A stretch of DNA of 64,000 nt, from the NCBI RefSeq assembly GCF_004339665.1, contig NZ_SMMU01000004.1:163597-227596 (forward strand), written 5' to 3'. This document shows, piece after piece, positions 28,814 through 39,618 of this stretch (within the stretch, counting starts at the first letter, position 1; each line of letters opens with the position of its first letter). The translations under genes were made by a program, and so were the position numbers. The stretch comes from Azotobacter chroococcum (lineage in GTDB: Bacteria > Pseudomonadota > Gammaproteobacteria > Pseudomonadales > Pseudomonadaceae). The notes under the pieces were generated by a model, which worked only from the letters and a program-made list of their open reading frames with translations, was not told the DNA's origin and made no database searches.

Positions 28814-30328
28814 ATGTTCCGGAGCTGGCTGCGGGTGTCCGCATTGGTCGGGATGGGGCTGTTCAGCGTGGTGGCGCTGGGCAAGGAGAAACAGCCGACG
28901 GCGCTGGTCGTCGGCGGCGGCCTGGCCGGCCTGGCCGCGGCCTGGGAGCTGCAGCGCGACGGCTGGCAGGTCACCCTGCTGGAGGCCCGCGGCAGCGCCG
29001 GCGGGCGTTCCGGCCTGGCCGGCGGCGAGTGGATCGGCAGCGCCAGGGTCCAGCCGCTGCTCAATGCCTACCTGACGCACTTCAAACTGAAGACCCAGCC
29101 GGCGCCCGAGGCGGTGCGCGGCTCCGGCTACCTGATCGACGGCAGCTATTTCAGCGCCGCCGAGCTGGCGCAGAAGCAGCCGGCCGTCGCCGACGGCCTG
29201 AAGCGCTACGAGCAGGCCCTCGACGAACTGGCGGCTTCCATCAAGGACCCGCTCAATCCGGCCTCCGACCGCAAGCTGTTCGCCCTCGACCAGGGCAATG
29301 CGGCGCGCTGGCTGGACGAGCTGAAGCTGCCGACCACCGCCCGCCAACTGGTCAACCAGCGCATCCGCTCGCACTACGACGAGCCGTCGCGCCTGTCGCT
29401 GCTCTACCTCGCCCAGCAGAGCCGAGTCTACCGCGGCGTCGACGCGGACGAGCTGCGCAGCGCCCGCCTGCCCGGTGGCAGCCCGGTGCTGGCGCAGGCC
29501 CTGGCCAAGGAGCTGAAGACGGTCAAGACCGGCGTGCGGGTATCGGCGATCAGCCAGGATCGCGCGGGGGTGACGATCAAGGCCGGGAGCGCCAGCTACA
29601 GCGCCGACTACCTGGTGCTGGCGGTGCCGCTGCGGGCCCTGGGGCAGATCCAGTTCACCCCGGCGCTGCCGGAGCGCCACCGCGGTGCGCTGAAGGGCAC
29701 CAGCTACGGCTGGCGCGACCAGCTGCTGCTGAAGTTCAAGACGCCGGTGTGGGAGAGCAAGGCGCGCATGAGCGGCAACATCTACAGCAACCAGGGCCTC
29801 GGCATGCTGTGGATCGAGCCGGCGACCAAGGGCGGCGCCAACGTGCTGGTCAACCTGTCCGGCGACAACGCCCGCCTGCTGCAGGCCTTCGGCGACCGCC
29901 AGGTGGCCGACCAGCTGCTGATCCGCCTGCACGAGCACTATCCCAAGGCCCGCGGCGCCTACACCGGCTACGAGATCCGCCGCTACAGCGGCGACAGCGC
30001 CCTCGGCGGCGCCTACCTGGCCTACGGGCCGGGGCAGATCAGCCGCTACTGGCGGCTCTGGGAGCAGCCGCTGGAGCGCGTGGCCTTCGCCGGCGAGCAC
30101 ACCGATGCGCTCTATCCGGGGACCCTGGAAGGTGCCCTGCGCAGCGGCAAGCGCGCCGCCGAGCAGTTGCGCGAGCTGCGCGCCGGGCGGCCGGTGCCGG
30201 CGCCGCAGATCACCCGCCTGGACCAGCCGGCGGCCGCCCAGACCAAGGTTGCGCCCGTGGCGGAGCCACCGGCCGAGGGCGAGCGCAAGGAGGGCTTCTT
30301 CTCCCGGCTGACTCAGCTGTTCCGCTGA
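28814..30328 (+). CDS. FAD-dependent amine oxidoreductase (exported)
   Basis: 504-residue flavoprotein of the monoamine-oxidase fold. A signal-peptide-like N-terminus (residues 1-24) is followed by the FAD-binding VVGGGLAGLAAAWELQ and LLEARGSAGGRSG. The C-terminal substrate/FAD region contains VAFAGEHTDALYPGTLEGAL. The last 40 residues are Pro/Ala-rich and end in an amphipathic FFSRLTQLF segment. A homologue occupies the same position next to bioA in P. aeruginosa. The substrate is unknown; polyamines or other amines are a guess from the fold only. Confidence 0.85.
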   Translation: MFRSWLRVSALVGMGLFSVVALGKEKQPTALVVGGGLAGLAAAWELQRDGWQVTLLEARGSAGGRSGLAGGEWIGSARVQPLLNAYLTHFKLKTQPAPEAVRGSGYLIDGSYFSAAELAQKQPAVADGLKRYEQALDELAASIKDPLNPASDRKLFALDQGNAARWLDELKLPTTARQLVNQRIRSHYDEPSRLSLLYLAQQSRVYRGVDADELRSARLPGGSPVLAQALAKELKTVKTGVRVSAISQDRAGVTIKAGSASYSADYLVLAVPLRALGQIQFTPALPERHRGALKGTSYGWRDQLLLKFKTPVWESKARMSGNIYSNQGLGMLWIEPATKGGANVLVNLSGDNARLLQAFGDRQVADQLLIRLHEHYPKARGAYTGYEIRRYSGDSALGGAYLAYGPGQISRYWRLWEQPLERVAFAGEHTDALYPGTLEGALRSGKRAAEQLRELRAGRPVPAPQITRLDQPAAAQTKVAPVAEPPAEGERKEGFFSRLTQLFR

Positions 30329-30366
30329 CGGGCCTACCGGCGCGGTCGCCATGGCCGCGCCGGTAC

Positions 30367-30389
30367 AATCGTTCGACTATCGAACGATT
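30367..30389. repeat. Perfect inverted repeat upstream of the cytochrome b561-YceI genes
   Basis: AATCGTTCGA and its complement TCGAACGATT are separated by CTA. With no T run, it resembles a regulator operator more than a terminator. It lies between the amine-oxidase stop and the cytochrome b561 start, about 90 bases from the latter. Confidence 0.6.
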
Positions 30390-30395
30390 CGATCT

Positions 30396-30421
30396 TTTAA
30401 AGCGAAAAATTCCGCTTTAAA
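30396..30421. repeat. Second inverted repeat, TTTAAAGCG / CGCTTTAAA
   Basis: A 9-bp perfect inverted repeat with an eight-base AAAAATTC centre, six bases after the previous palindrome, in an AT-rich patch. It could be a second operator or part of the promoter for the cytochrome b561-yceI operon. No known regulator consensus was recognised. Confidence 0.55.
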
Positions 30422-30474
30422 TCGATAGATGAGCCGCTAGGCTGTGCACATCCCCAAGCCAAGGAATGTCGCAC

Positions 30475-31029
30475 ATGCAATGGCGCAACTCCCCCCTCCG
30501 TTTCGGCCTGGTCAGCATCCTGCTGCATTGGGCGGTGGCGCTGACGGTCTTCGGCCTGTTCGGCCTGGGCCTGTGGATGGGCGGTCTGGACTACTACAGC
30601 CCCTGGTACCGCAGCGCCCCGGACATCCACAAGAGCGTCGGCATCCTGCTGTTCCTGGTCATGCTGCTGCGCCTCGCCTGGCGCCTGGTCAGCCCGCCGC
30701 CGGCGGCCCTGCCCAGCCACGGCCCGCTGACCCGGCTGGGCAGCCGGGCCGGCCACGCCTTGCTCTACCTCGGCCTGTTCGCGCTGATGATCTCCGGCTA
30801 CCTGATCTCCACTGCCGACGGCCGGCCGATCCCGGTGTTCGGCTGGTTCGAGGTGCCGGCGCTGCTCAGTGGCCTGCCCAACCAGGAAGACCTCGCCGGC
30901 GAGGTGCACGAGCTGCTCGCCTGGGGTCTGGTCGGACTCGCCGTCGTGCATGCCCTGGCTGCCCTGAAACACCATTTCATCGACCGTGACGCGACCCTGG
31001 CCCGCATGCTCGGCCGCGACATCCGCTAA
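30475..31029 (+). CDS. Cytochrome b561 family membrane protein
   Basis: 184-residue four-helix membrane cytochrome of the bacterial b561 type, expected to carry two b hemes and pass electrons between quinol and a periplasmic partner. Candidate heme-ligand histidines are in [29 protein letters not shown] and [16 protein letters not shown] stands nine bases before this ATG; the alternative ATG nine bases upstream directly abuts it, so the later start is used. It is 14 bases upstream of yceI, a pairing found in many proteobacteria. Confidence 0.92.
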   Translation: MQWRNSPLRFGLVSILLHWAVALTVFGLFGLGLWMGGLDYYSPWYRSAPDIHKSVGILLFLVMLLRLAWRLVSPPPAALPSHGPLTRLGSRAGHALLYLGLFALMISGYLISTADGRPIPVFGWFEVPALLSGLPNQEDLAGEVHELLAWGLVGLAVVHALAALKHHFIDRDATLARMLGRDIR

Positions 31030-31043
31030 CCAAGGAGAATCCC

Positions 31044-31622
31044 ATGCTCAAGAAGACACTCGCCGCCCTGGCGCTCGGTTCTGCCCTGCTCGGCGCCGGC
31101 CAGGCCATGGCCGCCAACTACCTGATCGACAAGGAAGGCCAGCACGCCTTCGTCAACTTCAAGATCAGCCACCTGGGCTACAGCTGGCTGTACGGCACCT
31201 TCCGCGACTTCGATGGCCACTTCAGCTTCGACGCCGCCCAGCCCGAGACGAGCAAGATTCAGGTGAACCTGAAGACTGCCAGCGTCGACTCCAACCATGC
31301 CGAGCGCGACAAGCACCTGCGCAGCCCGGATTTCCTCAACGTCGCCAAGCATCCGACCGCGACCTTCGAATCCACCCAGGTCAAGCCCAACGGCAATGGC
31401 AGCTTCGACATTCTCGGCAACCTGAGCCTCAATGGCGTGACCAAGCCGGTGGTGATCGCCGCCAGGTTCATCGGCGAGGGCAAGGACCCCTGGGGCGGCT
31501 ACCGCGCCGGCTTCGAGGGCCGCACCAAGCTGAAGCTGAAGGACTTCGACATCCAGAAGGATCTCGGCCCGGCCTCCCAGGAGGTGGAACTGATCCTCTC
31601 GGTGGAGGGTGTGCGCCAGTAG
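31044..31622 (+). CDS. YceI family periplasmic protein
   Basis: 192-residue lipocalin-like YceI protein with a Sec signal peptide (residues 1-23, cut after GQAMA). Family members bind polyisoprenoids or quinone-type lipids. Conserved segments include [49 protein letters not shown] and [10 protein letters not shown]. In P. aeruginosa the homologue in this neighbourhood is known as PasP, a secreted protease-like virulence protein; whether that activity applies here is unclear. Follows cytochrome b561 in one operon. Confidence 0.93.
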   Translation: MLKKTLAALALGSALLGAGQAMAANYLIDKEGQHAFVNFKISHLGYSWLYGTFRDFDGHFSFDAAQPETSKIQVNLKTASVDSNHAERDKHLRSPDFLNVAKHPTATFESTQVKPNGNGSFDILGNLSLNGVTKPVVIAARFIGEGKDPWGGYRAGFEGRTKLKLKDFDIQKDLGPASQEVELILSVEGVRQ

Positions 31623-31652
31623 GCGACCGCCCGCAAAAGCCGGCACGCAGCC

Positions 31653-31685
31653 GCAATGCCGCTCGCTCGCGAGGAGCGGCATTGC
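31653..31685. terminator. Hairpin downstream of yceI
   Basis: Perfect 12-bp stem (GCAATGCCGCTC and complement) with a nine-base loop, 30 bases after the yceI stop. There is no T run, so it may be a 3'-end stabilising structure rather than an intrinsic terminator. Confidence 0.5.
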
Positions 31686-31768
31686 GCAGGCGCTCTCCCC
31701 ATGCAAGGCCGGTCTGGCACCCTCGGCGCGTTTGCAGCAGAATGCCCGCGGCCTTCGAGGAGCGAGCC

Positions 31769-32230
31769 TTGCATCGACAAACCATCATCGCGCTGACGTC
31801 GGCCGCCGTTCTGGCGGTCATTGCCGGATGCGGTCCGGACGATTCCGCGTCCCGCGTCGTCACCGTCCTTTCGGACAAATGCTCGCTGGATGCGATCAAC
31901 GGCAAGACGGACCCGCTGGTGCGCGTCAAGGCGGGAGTCGTGGAGTTCGGTGGTTGGGCGGTGGACAGCACCACCAACAGGGTTCCAGCAACACTTCAGG
32001 TATTCCTGAAGGATTCAGGCAGTTTTTCCTATTCCCTCGAAGCTCCCCACAGGATCGACCGCCCCGACGTGGCCGCCGCGTTCAAACAGGACGGCTTCCT
32101 GAAGTCCGGTTTCCTGTTCCAGGCCGACCTGTCCTCCCTCAAGCCGGGCGCCTATGCCCTGTCCCTGAAGATGCCGGACGACGGCCGCCTGGTCACCTGC
32201 TCGGTCAAGAAGAACATCGTCATCGATTGA
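31769..32230 (+). CDS. Small lipoprotein of unknown function
   Basis: 153-residue predicted lipoprotein. The signal peptide LHRQTIIALTSAAVLAVIAGC ends in a good lipobox (VIAGC), and residue 22 is Gly then Pro-Asp-Asp. A +2 Asp is absent, so outer-membrane sorting is likely. The mature part contains two or three cysteines (DKCSLD, VTCSVK) and looks like a small beta-sandwich. The TTG start is chosen because GAGGAG precedes it and it yields a clean signal peptide; an ATG nine codons upstream would add charged residues. I do not recognise the family. Two terminator hairpins follow. Confidence 0.75.
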   Translation: MHRQTIIALTSAAVLAVIAGCGPDDSASRVVTVLSDKCSLDAINGKTDPLVRVKAGVVEFGGWAVDSTTNRVPATLQVFLKDSGSFSYSLEAPHRIDRPDVAAAFKQDGFLKSGFLFQADLSSLKPGAYALSLKMPDDGRLVTCSVKKNIVID

Positions 32231-32279
32231 GCCGTGAGTGGCTTGCCGACCGAAAAAAGCCGACGCGAACAGAGTGGAT

Positions 32280-32304
32280 GAAAACCGGGCCGTTGCCCGT
32301 TTTC
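32280..32304 (+). terminator. Intrinsic terminator after the lipoprotein gene
   Basis: GAAAAC-C-GGGC stem with GCCC-GTTTTC around a CGTT loop, ending in a short T run. It lies 50 bases after the lipoprotein stop; the A-rich other arm also allows function on the minus strand. Confidence 0.6.
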
Positions 32305-32332
32305 AGGATCTGCCAAGGACCCAAAAGCAAAT

Positions 32333-32359
32333 GCCCCGAGCACGTCGGGGCGTTTGTTC
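32333..32359 (+). terminator. Second terminator hairpin between the lipoprotein gene and rhlE
   Basis: GCCCCGA stem with TCGGGGC around GCACG, followed by GTTTGTTC. Separates convergent transcription units. Confidence 0.6.
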
Positions 32360-32428
32360 AAGCCGCTGCAGCGTGTTTTCCACGGTCTGGCGAGGCCGGC
32401 TCTTTTGTGAACGGAGGAGGGCGGCGCC

Positions 32429-34234
32429 TCACTCCTCGCGGTTGCGCGTCAGCAGTGCCGGCTTCTCGCTGCGCGGGCGGCGTTCCGTCAGCTGGTCGAG
32501 TTGTTCCGCGGTGGGGAAGCGGTCGCTCTTCGACTCCTTGTGCAGGATCAGCGGCTGCCGCTCCGGCTTGCGCGGCGCTTCCTCGCGGGGCTGCTCGCTG
32601 CGGTAGGCTGGTACCGGAGCGCGGCGCGGCTGGCCCTGGCCGGAGCCCTGGCCCTGGCCCTGGCGCTTCGGAGGGCGCGGGCCCTGGCCCTGGTTCTGAG
32701 CCTGGCCGCGGTTGGCGCCGGCCGTCTGGCCGGGCGCGCCGGGACGGCGGCCGCGCTGCTGCTTGTTCTGGTAGGGGCTGACGTAGTCGGCGCGGTTGCC
32801 GAAGTTGTCGACCTCGTCGTCGAGGAACTCCTCGGGATCGCGATTCGGCGGCAGGCTGGGGACCGTCGCCTGGCGGGCGGGTTGTTCCTTGGCCTTCTGC
32901 GCCGGCCGGTTCGGCTGGCCGCCGGCCCTGGCCTGCTGGGGCCGCTCCTTGCCGCGGGCCTTCTCCTGGGTTTTCTCCCGGGGTTTTTCCTGCCCCTTGT
33001 CCTTGCCCTTGTCCTTGCGACCGGCGCTGCCGGCGTTGCGCGGCGGGTGCGGCTCGCGGACCTCGGGCTTCTCCGCCTCGACGGCGCTGATGTCGAAGCC
33101 CGCCCAGTCGCCCTGCGGGATGCTCTGGCGAGTCATGCGCTCGATCGACTTGAGCAGCTTCTCCTCGTCCGGCGCGACCAGCGAGATCGCCTCGCCGCTG
33201 CGCCCGGCGCGGCCGGTGCGGCCGATGCGGTGGACGTAGTCCTCCTCGACGTTGGGCAGTTCGAAGTTGACCACATGGGGCAGCTGGTCGATGTCCAGGC
33301 CGCGGGCGGCGATGTCGGTGGCCACCAGCAGGCGGATGGCACCGCTCTTGAAGTCGGCCAGGGCCTTGGTGCGGGCGTTCTGGCTCTTGTTGCCGTGGAT
33401 CGCTGCAGCCGGCAGGCCGTGCTTGTCGAGGTATTCGGCGAGACGGTTGGCGCCGTGCTTGGTGCGGGTGAACACCAGCACCTGCTCCCAGGCGCCCTGG
33501 GTGACCAGGTGGGCGAGCAGGGCGCGCTTGTGGCTGGCCGGCAGACGGAAGGCGCGCTGCTCGATGCGTTCCACCGTGGTATTCGGCGGCGTCACCTCGA
33601 TGCGTTCGGGATCGTGCAGCAGCTTGTTGGTGAGGTTGATGATGTCCTGGGAGAAGGTCGCCGAGAACAGCAGGTTCTGCCGCTTCGCTGGAAGCCGGGC
33701 GAGGACCTTCTTCACGTCGTGGATGAAGCCCATGTCGAGCATGCGGTCGGCTTCGTCGAGCACCAGGATCTCCACGTGGGAGAGGTCGACGCTACCCTGG
33801 CCGACCAGGTCGAGCAGGCGTCCGGGACAGGCCACCAGCACGTCGACGCCGCGGGACAGGGCCTGGACCTGCGGGTTCATGCCGACCCCGCCGAAGATGC
33901 AGGCGCTGACCAGTTTCAGGTCGCGGGCATAGAGCTTGAAGCTGTCGTGCACCTGGGCGGCCAGTTCGCGGGTCGGGGTCAGCACCAGCACGCGGGCCTG
34001 GCGCGGACCGTGGCGGTGTTCCTTGTCCGGGTGGCCACCGGGGAACAGTCGTTCGAGTACGGGAAGGGCGAAGCCGCCGGTCTTGCCGGTGCCGGTCTGG
34101 GCGGCAACCATCAGATCGCGGCCCTGCAACACGGCGGGGATGGCCCGCTGTTGCACGGGAGTGGGCTGGGCATAGCCGGCGGCCTCGACGGCGCGGACCA
34201 ATGCCTCGGAGAGCCCGAGGGAAGCAAAGGACAT
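32429..34234 (-). CDS. rhlE: DEAD-box ATP-dependent RNA helicase RhlE
   Basis: 601-residue RNA helicase. Core motifs in order: Q motif ([14 protein letters not shown]), motif [15 protein letters not shown], motif II DEAD in [14 protein letters not shown], and motif [10 protein letters not shown]. The last 200 residues are low-complexity, rich in Lys, Arg, Gln and Gly, with repeats such as [13 protein letters not shown] and [10 protein letters not shown], typical of RhlE RNA-binding tails. AGGA precedes the ATG at six bases. RhlE proteins in Pseudomonas act in ribosome assembly and RNA decay. The neighbouring metF lies about 200 bases upstream on the same strand. Confidence 0.93.
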   Translation of the reverse strand: MSFASLGLSEALVRAVEAAGYAQPTPVQQRAIPAVLQGRDLMVAAQTGTGKTGGFALPVLERLFPGGHPDKEHRHGPRQARVLVLTPTRELAAQVHDSFKLYARDLKLVSACIFGGVGMNPQVQALSRGVDVLVACPGRLLDLVGQGSVDLSHVEILVLDEADRMLDMGFIHDVKKVLARLPAKRQNLLFSATFSQDIINLTNKLLHDPERIEVTPPNTTVERIEQRAFRLPASHKRALLAHLVTQGAWEQVLVFTRTKHGANRLAEYLDKHGLPAAAIHGNKSQNARTKALADFKSGAIRLLVATDIAARGLDIDQLPHVVNFELPNVEEDYVHRIGRTGRAGRSGEAISLVAPDEEKLLKSIERMTRQSIPQGDWAGFDISAVEAEKPEVREPHPPRNAGSAGRKDKGKDKGQEKPREKTQEKARGKERPQQARAGGQPNRPAQKAKEQPARQATVPSLPPNRDPEEFLDDEVDNFGNRADYVSPYQNKQQRGRRPGAPGQTAGANRGQAQNQGQGPRPPKRQGQGQGSGQGQPRRAPVPAYRSEQPREEAPRKPERQPLILHKESKSDRFPTAEQLDQLTERRPRSEKPALLTRNREE

Positions 34235-34440
34235 GGGAAATCCTGTCTGGTTAGGGCGGGGCCCGAAGGTACGAACGTGCCGGGCGCGAATCACGCGAGA
34301 GGGCGTGACCCCGACCGGTCTTGCTGGGCCTGCGTGGGCCGAGCAGCCGGGCGCAAGCCTGGCGGAAGCTGGGAGTATATCAGAGCCGCGCGCTCGGGAA
34401 GTGTGCCCGCCGCCGCGCGGTGCGGCGACGGGCAGGCGCT

Positions 34441-35286
34441 TCAGCGCGGCAGTCCGAGGTTGTTCCAGATCGCCAGGCTGGGTTCGGCCTGGTTCAGGGT
34501 GTAGAAGTGCAGGCCCGGCGCGCCGCCGGCGAGGAGTTTCTCGCACATCTCGGTCACCACCTGCTCGCCGAAGGCCTGGATGCTCTCCAGGTCGTCGCCG
34601 TAGGCCTCCAGCTGCTTGCGCACCCAGCGCGGCAGTTCGGCGCCGCAGGCGTCGGAGAAGCGCGCCAGCTTGCTGTAGTTGGTGATCGGCATGATGCCCG
34701 GGACGATCGGCTGTTCCACACCGAGCTTGCGCACGCGCTCGACGAAGTGGAAGTAGCTGTCGGCGTTGAAGAAGTACTGGGTGATCGCACTGTTCGCCCC
34801 GGCCTGCATCTTGGCGGCGAAGTGGCGGAGGTCGTCCTCGAAGTTGCGCGCCTGGGGGTGCATCTCCGGGTAGGCGGCGACCTCGATGTGAAAGTGCTCG
34901 CCGGTTTCCGCGCGGATGAACGCGACCAGGTCGCTGGCGTGGCGCAGCTCGCCGCTGGCCATGCCCATGCCCGAGGGCAGGTCGCCGCGCAGGGCGACGA
35001 TGCGGCGGATGCCGGCGTCCTGGTAGGTGTTCAGCAGGCTGCGCAGTTCGGCCTTGCTGTCGCCGACGCAGGACAGGTGCGGTGCGGTCGGCACCTTCAC
35101 CTCGCCGTCCAGCTGCAGCACGGTGTTGAGGGTACGGTCGCGGGTCGAGCCGCCGGCGCCGTAGGTGCAGGAGAAGAAATCGGGGTCGTAGCCGGCCAGC
35201 TGGCGGGCCACGGTCATCAGTTTTTCGTGCCCGGCCTCGGTCTTGGTCGGGAAGAACTCGAAGCTGTAGCGGCGTTCCTGGGACAT
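34441..35286 (-). CDS. metF: 5,10-methylenetetrahydrofolate reductase MetF
   Basis: 281-residue FAD-dependent reductase giving 5-methyl-THF for methionine synthesis. It starts [16 protein letters not shown], with the catalytic Glu in [17 protein letters not shown] motif appears as [16 protein letters not shown], followed by ALRGDLP and [12 protein letters not shown]. An in-frame upstream ATG would add 31 residues encoded by a hairpin repeat and is rejected. The gene fits the SAH/methyl cycle together with ahcY, the next gene upstream. Confidence 0.96.
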   Translation of the reverse strand: MSQERRYSFEFFPTKTEAGHEKLMTVARQLAGYDPDFFSCTYGAGGSTRDRTLNTVLQLDGEVKVPTAPHLSCVGDSKAELRSLLNTYQDAGIRRIVALRGDLPSGMGMASGELRHASDLVAFIRAETGEHFHIEVAAYPEMHPQARNFEDDLRHFAAKMQAGANSAITQYFFNADSYFHFVERVRKLGVEQPIVPGIMPITNYSKLARFSDACGAELPRWVRKQLEAYGDDLESIQAFGEQVVTEMCEKLLAGGAPGLHFYTLNQAEPSLAIWNNLGLPR

Positions 35287-35303
35287 TTGCGGATTCCTTG
35301 GGC

Positions 35304-35384
35304 GTAGGGTGGAAAACGGCCGCAGGCCTTTTCCACCGTGTGCTACCGGTGGTGGAAAACCGCTGCGCGGGTTTTCCACCCTAC
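35304..35384. repeat. Paired GTGGAAAAC hairpin repeat (REPIN-like) upstream of metF
   Basis: Two hairpins with GGTGGAAAA stems lie 15 bases apart (35309-35337 and 35351-35380). In addition, the outer arms GTAGGGTGGAAAAC and GTTTTCCACCCTAC are perfect complements over 14 bases, so the whole unit can fold as one long structure. The same hairpin type recurs after the cytochrome c'-like gene at 37633-37712. Confidence 0.8.
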
Positions 35385-35403
35385 ATGGTGGCGGCGCCTC
35401 CCT

Positions 35404-35472
35404 TGTAGGAGCGAATTCATTCGCGACCTGCCGTGCGGCAGCAAGAGTGTCGCGGATGAATCCGCTCCTACA
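35404..35472. repeat. REP doublet (TGTAGGAGCG type) between metF and ahcY
   Basis: Inverted pair: TGTAGGAGCGAATTCATTCG on the left, and the complement of the right end reads TGTAGGAGCGGATTCATCCG. Each half contains its own small dyad (GAATTCATTC; GGATTCATCC). This matches the common Pseudomonas REP sequence with head TGTAGGAGCG. It lies 15 bases after the ahcY stop. Confidence 0.85.
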
Positions 35473-35487
35473 GCATGGCGCTCGCTA

Positions 35488-36903
35488 TCAGTAGCGATAG
35501 CTGTCCGGCTTGAACGGGCCTTCCACGTTGACGCCGATGTACTCGGCCTGCTGGCCGGTCAGGCGGGTGATCACGCCGCCGAAGCCCTTGACCATCTCCA
35601 GCGCCACTTCCTCGTCGAGCTTCTTCGGCAGCACCTCTACGGAGAGGCGCGCGGCCTTCCCGGCCGCCGGCAGGTCGGCGAAGCGCTCGCCGTACAGGTG
35701 GATCTGCGCCAGCACCTGGTTGGCGAAGGAGCCGTCCATGATCCGGCTCGGGTGGCCGGTGGCGTTGCCCAGGTTCACCAGGCGGCCCTCGGCGAGCAGG
35801 ATCAGGTAGTCGTCGTTGTGCGGATCGAAGCTGCCGGCGCCGGCGCCGGTGCGGTGGATCTTGTGCACCTGCGGCTTGACCTCTTCCCAGGCCCAGTTAC
35901 GGCGCATGAAGGCGGTGTCGATCTCGCTGTCGAAGTGGCCGATATTGCACACCACGGCGCGCTTCTTCAGCGCTTTCAGCATGTTGGCGTCGCACACGGC
36001 GACGTTGCCGGTGGTGGTGACGATCAGGTCGATCCTGCCCAGCAGCGCGCGGTCGATGCTGGCCTCGCTGCCGTCGTTCTCGCCATTGAGGTACGGGGAA
36101 ACCACCTCGAAGCCGTCCATGCAGGCCTGCATGGCGCAGATCGGGTCGATTTCCGAGACCTTGACGATCATGCCTTCCTGGCGCAGCGACTGCGCCGAGC
36201 CCTTGCCCACGTCGCCGTAGCCGATCACCAGCGCCTGCTTGCCGGACAGCAGGTGGTCGGTGCCGCGCTTGATGGCGTCGCTCAGGCTGTGGCGGCAGCC
36301 GTACTTGTTGTCGTTCTTGCTCTTGGTCACCGAGTCGTTGACGTTGATCGCCGGGACCTTGAGGGTGCCGGCCTTGAGCATGTCGAGCAGGCGGTGCACG
36401 CCGGTGGTGGTCTCCTCGGTGATGCCGTGGATCTTCTCCAGCATCTGCGGATACTTCTGGTGCAGGATGGCGGTCAGGTCGCCGCCGTCGTCGAGCACCA
36501 TGTTGGCGTCCCACGGCTGGCCGTCCTTGAGGAGGGTCTGCTCGATGCACCACTCGTACTCTTCTTCCGTTTCGCCCTTCCAGGCGAACACCGGGATGCC
36601 GGCGGCGGCGATGGCGGCGGCGGCCTGGTCCTGGGTGGAGAAAATGTTGCAGCTCGACCAGCGCACTTCCGCCCCCAGGGCGATCAGGGTCTCGATCAGC
36701 ACCGCGGTCTGGATGGTCATGTGGATGCAGCCGAGGATCTTCGCGCCTTTCAGCGGCTGCTCGGCGGCATACTTGCGACGCAGGCCCATCAGCGCCGGCA
36801 TTTCGGATTCGGCGATGATGATTTCCTTGCGGCCCCAGTCGGCCAGGGCAATGTCGGCGACCTTGTAGTCGGTGAAAGCGGCAGGCGTCATGACAGCGCT
36901 CAT
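35488..36903 (-). CDS. ahcY: S-adenosylhomocysteine hydrolase
   Basis: 471-residue NAD-dependent enzyme splitting SAH to homocysteine and adenosine, removing the inhibitor of SAM methyltransferases. The NAD motif [13 protein letters not shown], the [13 protein letters not shown] and [15 protein letters not shown] segments, and the C-terminal PFKPDSYRY tail (the last residues reach into the partner subunit) are all present. The insert of about 40 residues typical of the longer bacterial forms is included. GGAG at seven bases precedes the ATG. It is preceded by a SAH riboswitch, so expression should rise with SAH. Confidence 0.97.
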   Translation of the reverse strand: MSAVMTPAAFTDYKVADIALADWGRKEIIIAESEMPALMGLRRKYAAEQPLKGAKILGCIHMTIQTAVLIETLIALGAEVRWSSCNIFSTQDQAAAAIAAAGIPVFAWKGETEEEYEWCIEQTLLKDGQPWDANMVLDDGGDLTAILHQKYPQMLEKIHGITEETTTGVHRLLDMLKAGTLKVPAINVNDSVTKSKNDNKYGCRHSLSDAIKRGTDHLLSGKQALVIGYGDVGKGSAQSLRQEGMIVKVSEIDPICAMQACMDGFEVVSPYLNGENDGSEASIDRALLGRIDLIVTTTGNVAVCDANMLKALKKRAVVCNIGHFDSEIDTAFMRRNWAWEEVKPQVHKIHRTGAGAGSFDPHNDDYLILLAEGRLVNLGNATGHPSRIMDGSFANQVLAQIHLYGERFADLPAAGKAARLSVEVLPKKLDEEVALEMVKGFGGVITRLTGQQAEYIGVNVEGPFKPDSYRY

Positions 36904-36912
36904 GCAGAGTCT

Positions 36913-36933
36913 CCATTCGTAATGTGCGAATGG
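36913..36933 (-). promoter_or_regulatory. Hairpin overlapping the ahcY ribosome binding site
   Basis: In the ahcY leader, CCATTCG pairs perfectly with CGAATGG around a CACATTA loop, and the last GG belongs to the GGAG ribosome binding site. It stands between the SAH aptamer and the start codon and is a plausible expression platform that hides the site in one state. Confidence 0.6.
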
Positions 36934-36956
36934 GCGCCGTTGATGCGTTCGGAAAA

Positions 36957-37018
36957 CGCCCCTTCCGAGCCTGACAAGCCGATGGCCGGCCTGCTGCAGC
37001 GCCCCTCGGAAGGGTGGC
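36957..37018 (-). ncRNA. SAH riboswitch (aptamer) upstream of ahcY
   Basis: Read on the minus strand, the leader contains CCTTCCGAGGGGCGCTGC and, 25 bases on, CAGGCTCGGAAGG. The outer stem CCTTCCGAG/CTCGGAAGG, the conserved GAGGGGCGCTGC and the CAGGCTCGG return strand match the SAH riboswitch consensus. An inner stem CAGGCC/GGCTTG fits the second helix. It sits about 55 bases upstream of the SAH hydrolase gene, the classic target. Known members activate the gene when SAH accumulates. Confidence 0.93.
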
Positions 37019-37165
37019 GGGAACGGCCGAAGCGGAGTCGGCCGCGAAAAGTCCGTCCGATTATAGCCGCCTGCGCCGGCAAACCCCAAGGGGGCGCGGG
37101 TCATGGCAATGGTCGGCGCGGCGGGGGATAATCGCTGCCCTTTGCCAGCAACCCCCGAACGAGTC

Positions 37166-37609
37166 ATGACTTTCAAGCCGATTCTGCTGGGCGTGGTCGC
37201 CCTGGCCCTGGTCGCCTGCAATGGCGTCGATCCCGACTCGCCGCTCGGCAAGCGCCAGGCGCTCTTCAAGCAGATGCTCAAGACCAGCGAGGACCTCGGC
37301 GGCATGCTGCGCGGCCGGCTGGGCTTCGACGAGCAGCGCTTCGCCGCCGGTGCGGCGCGTCTCGACGAGCTGTCGCACCAGCCCTGGCAGCACTTCCCGC
37401 AGGTCAGGGAAGAGGACAGCAGCGCCCGCGACGAGGTCTGGCAGCGCCAGGAGCGCTTCCGCCAGCTGGCCGGCGACCTGGAGCAGAGCACCGCGGCGCT
37501 GGTCGCGGCGACCGCGGTCCGGCCGCTGGAGCCCAAGGCCCTGGCGCCGCACGTGCAGCGCGTGGAGGATGCCTGCGAGGCCTGTCACCGGGAGTTCCGC
37601 GCCTACTGA
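37166..37609 (+). CDS. Cytochrome c'-like lipoprotein
   Basis: 147-residue predicted periplasmic lipoprotein. The signal peptide [18 protein letters not shown] ends in a lipobox (LVAC). The mature part is all-helical, and the C-terminus carries CEACH, a CxxCH heme-binding motif, eight residues from the end. This is the arrangement of cytochrome c' (four-helix bundle, heme near the C-terminus, binding NO or CO). The segment [18 protein letters not shown] fits helix 1. In P. aeruginosa a small uncharacterised gene also lies near ahcY. The start is the ATG beginning the signal peptide, not an earlier one in the ahcY leader. Confidence 0.82.
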   Translation: MTFKPILLGVVALALVACNGVDPDSPLGKRQALFKQMLKTSEDLGGMLRGRLGFDEQRFAAGAARLDELSHQPWQHFPQVREEDSSARDEVWQRQERFRQLAGDLEQSTAALVAATAVRPLEPKALAPHVQRVEDACEACHREFRAY

Positions 37610-37632
37610 GGGTGCCTGGGGAAAACGTGCCC

Positions 37633-37712
37633 GGTGGATAAGGCTGTGCCGTTATCCACCCTGCGGCTCGGCCCGACATCGTAGGCTGGAAAACCGCGCA
37701 GCGTTTTCCAGC
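37633..37712. repeat. Two tandem GGTGGAwAA / GGCTGGAAAAC hairpins
   Basis: First hairpin: GGTGGATAA with TTATCCACC (37633-37660). Second: GCTGGAAAAC with GTTTTCCAGC (37685-37712). Same family as the paired hairpins upstream of metF. They separate convergent cytochrome c'-like and ligB genes and may also end both transcripts. Confidence 0.7.
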
Positions 37713-37720
37713 GCATCGAT

Positions 37721-39466
<1,746 letters not shown>

Positions 39467-39555
39467 CTAGGCGGTGGGGGCCTGCGCCCGAAGGCACGGC
39501 TGCCCAAGTCTTGACGGGCATCACGGGCGGAATGTCCGCTCCGACAATCGCCGCT

Positions 39556-39568
39556 GTTGTCGTACAAC
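39556..39568. promoter_or_regulatory. Candidate operator of the FCD/GntR regulator (autoregulation)
   Basis: Perfect dyad GTTGT-CGT-ACAAC, about 50 bases upstream of the regulator gene. TTGT-N-ACAA type dyads are usual for FadR/FCD-family GntR proteins. Shares GTCRTACRA with the site upstream of kdgD at 41001. Confidence 0.65.
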
Positions 39569-39618
39569 GGCGAGGGGTATGATGGGCTCCCGGACCGCAA
39601 CCGATACCGAGCATCGAG

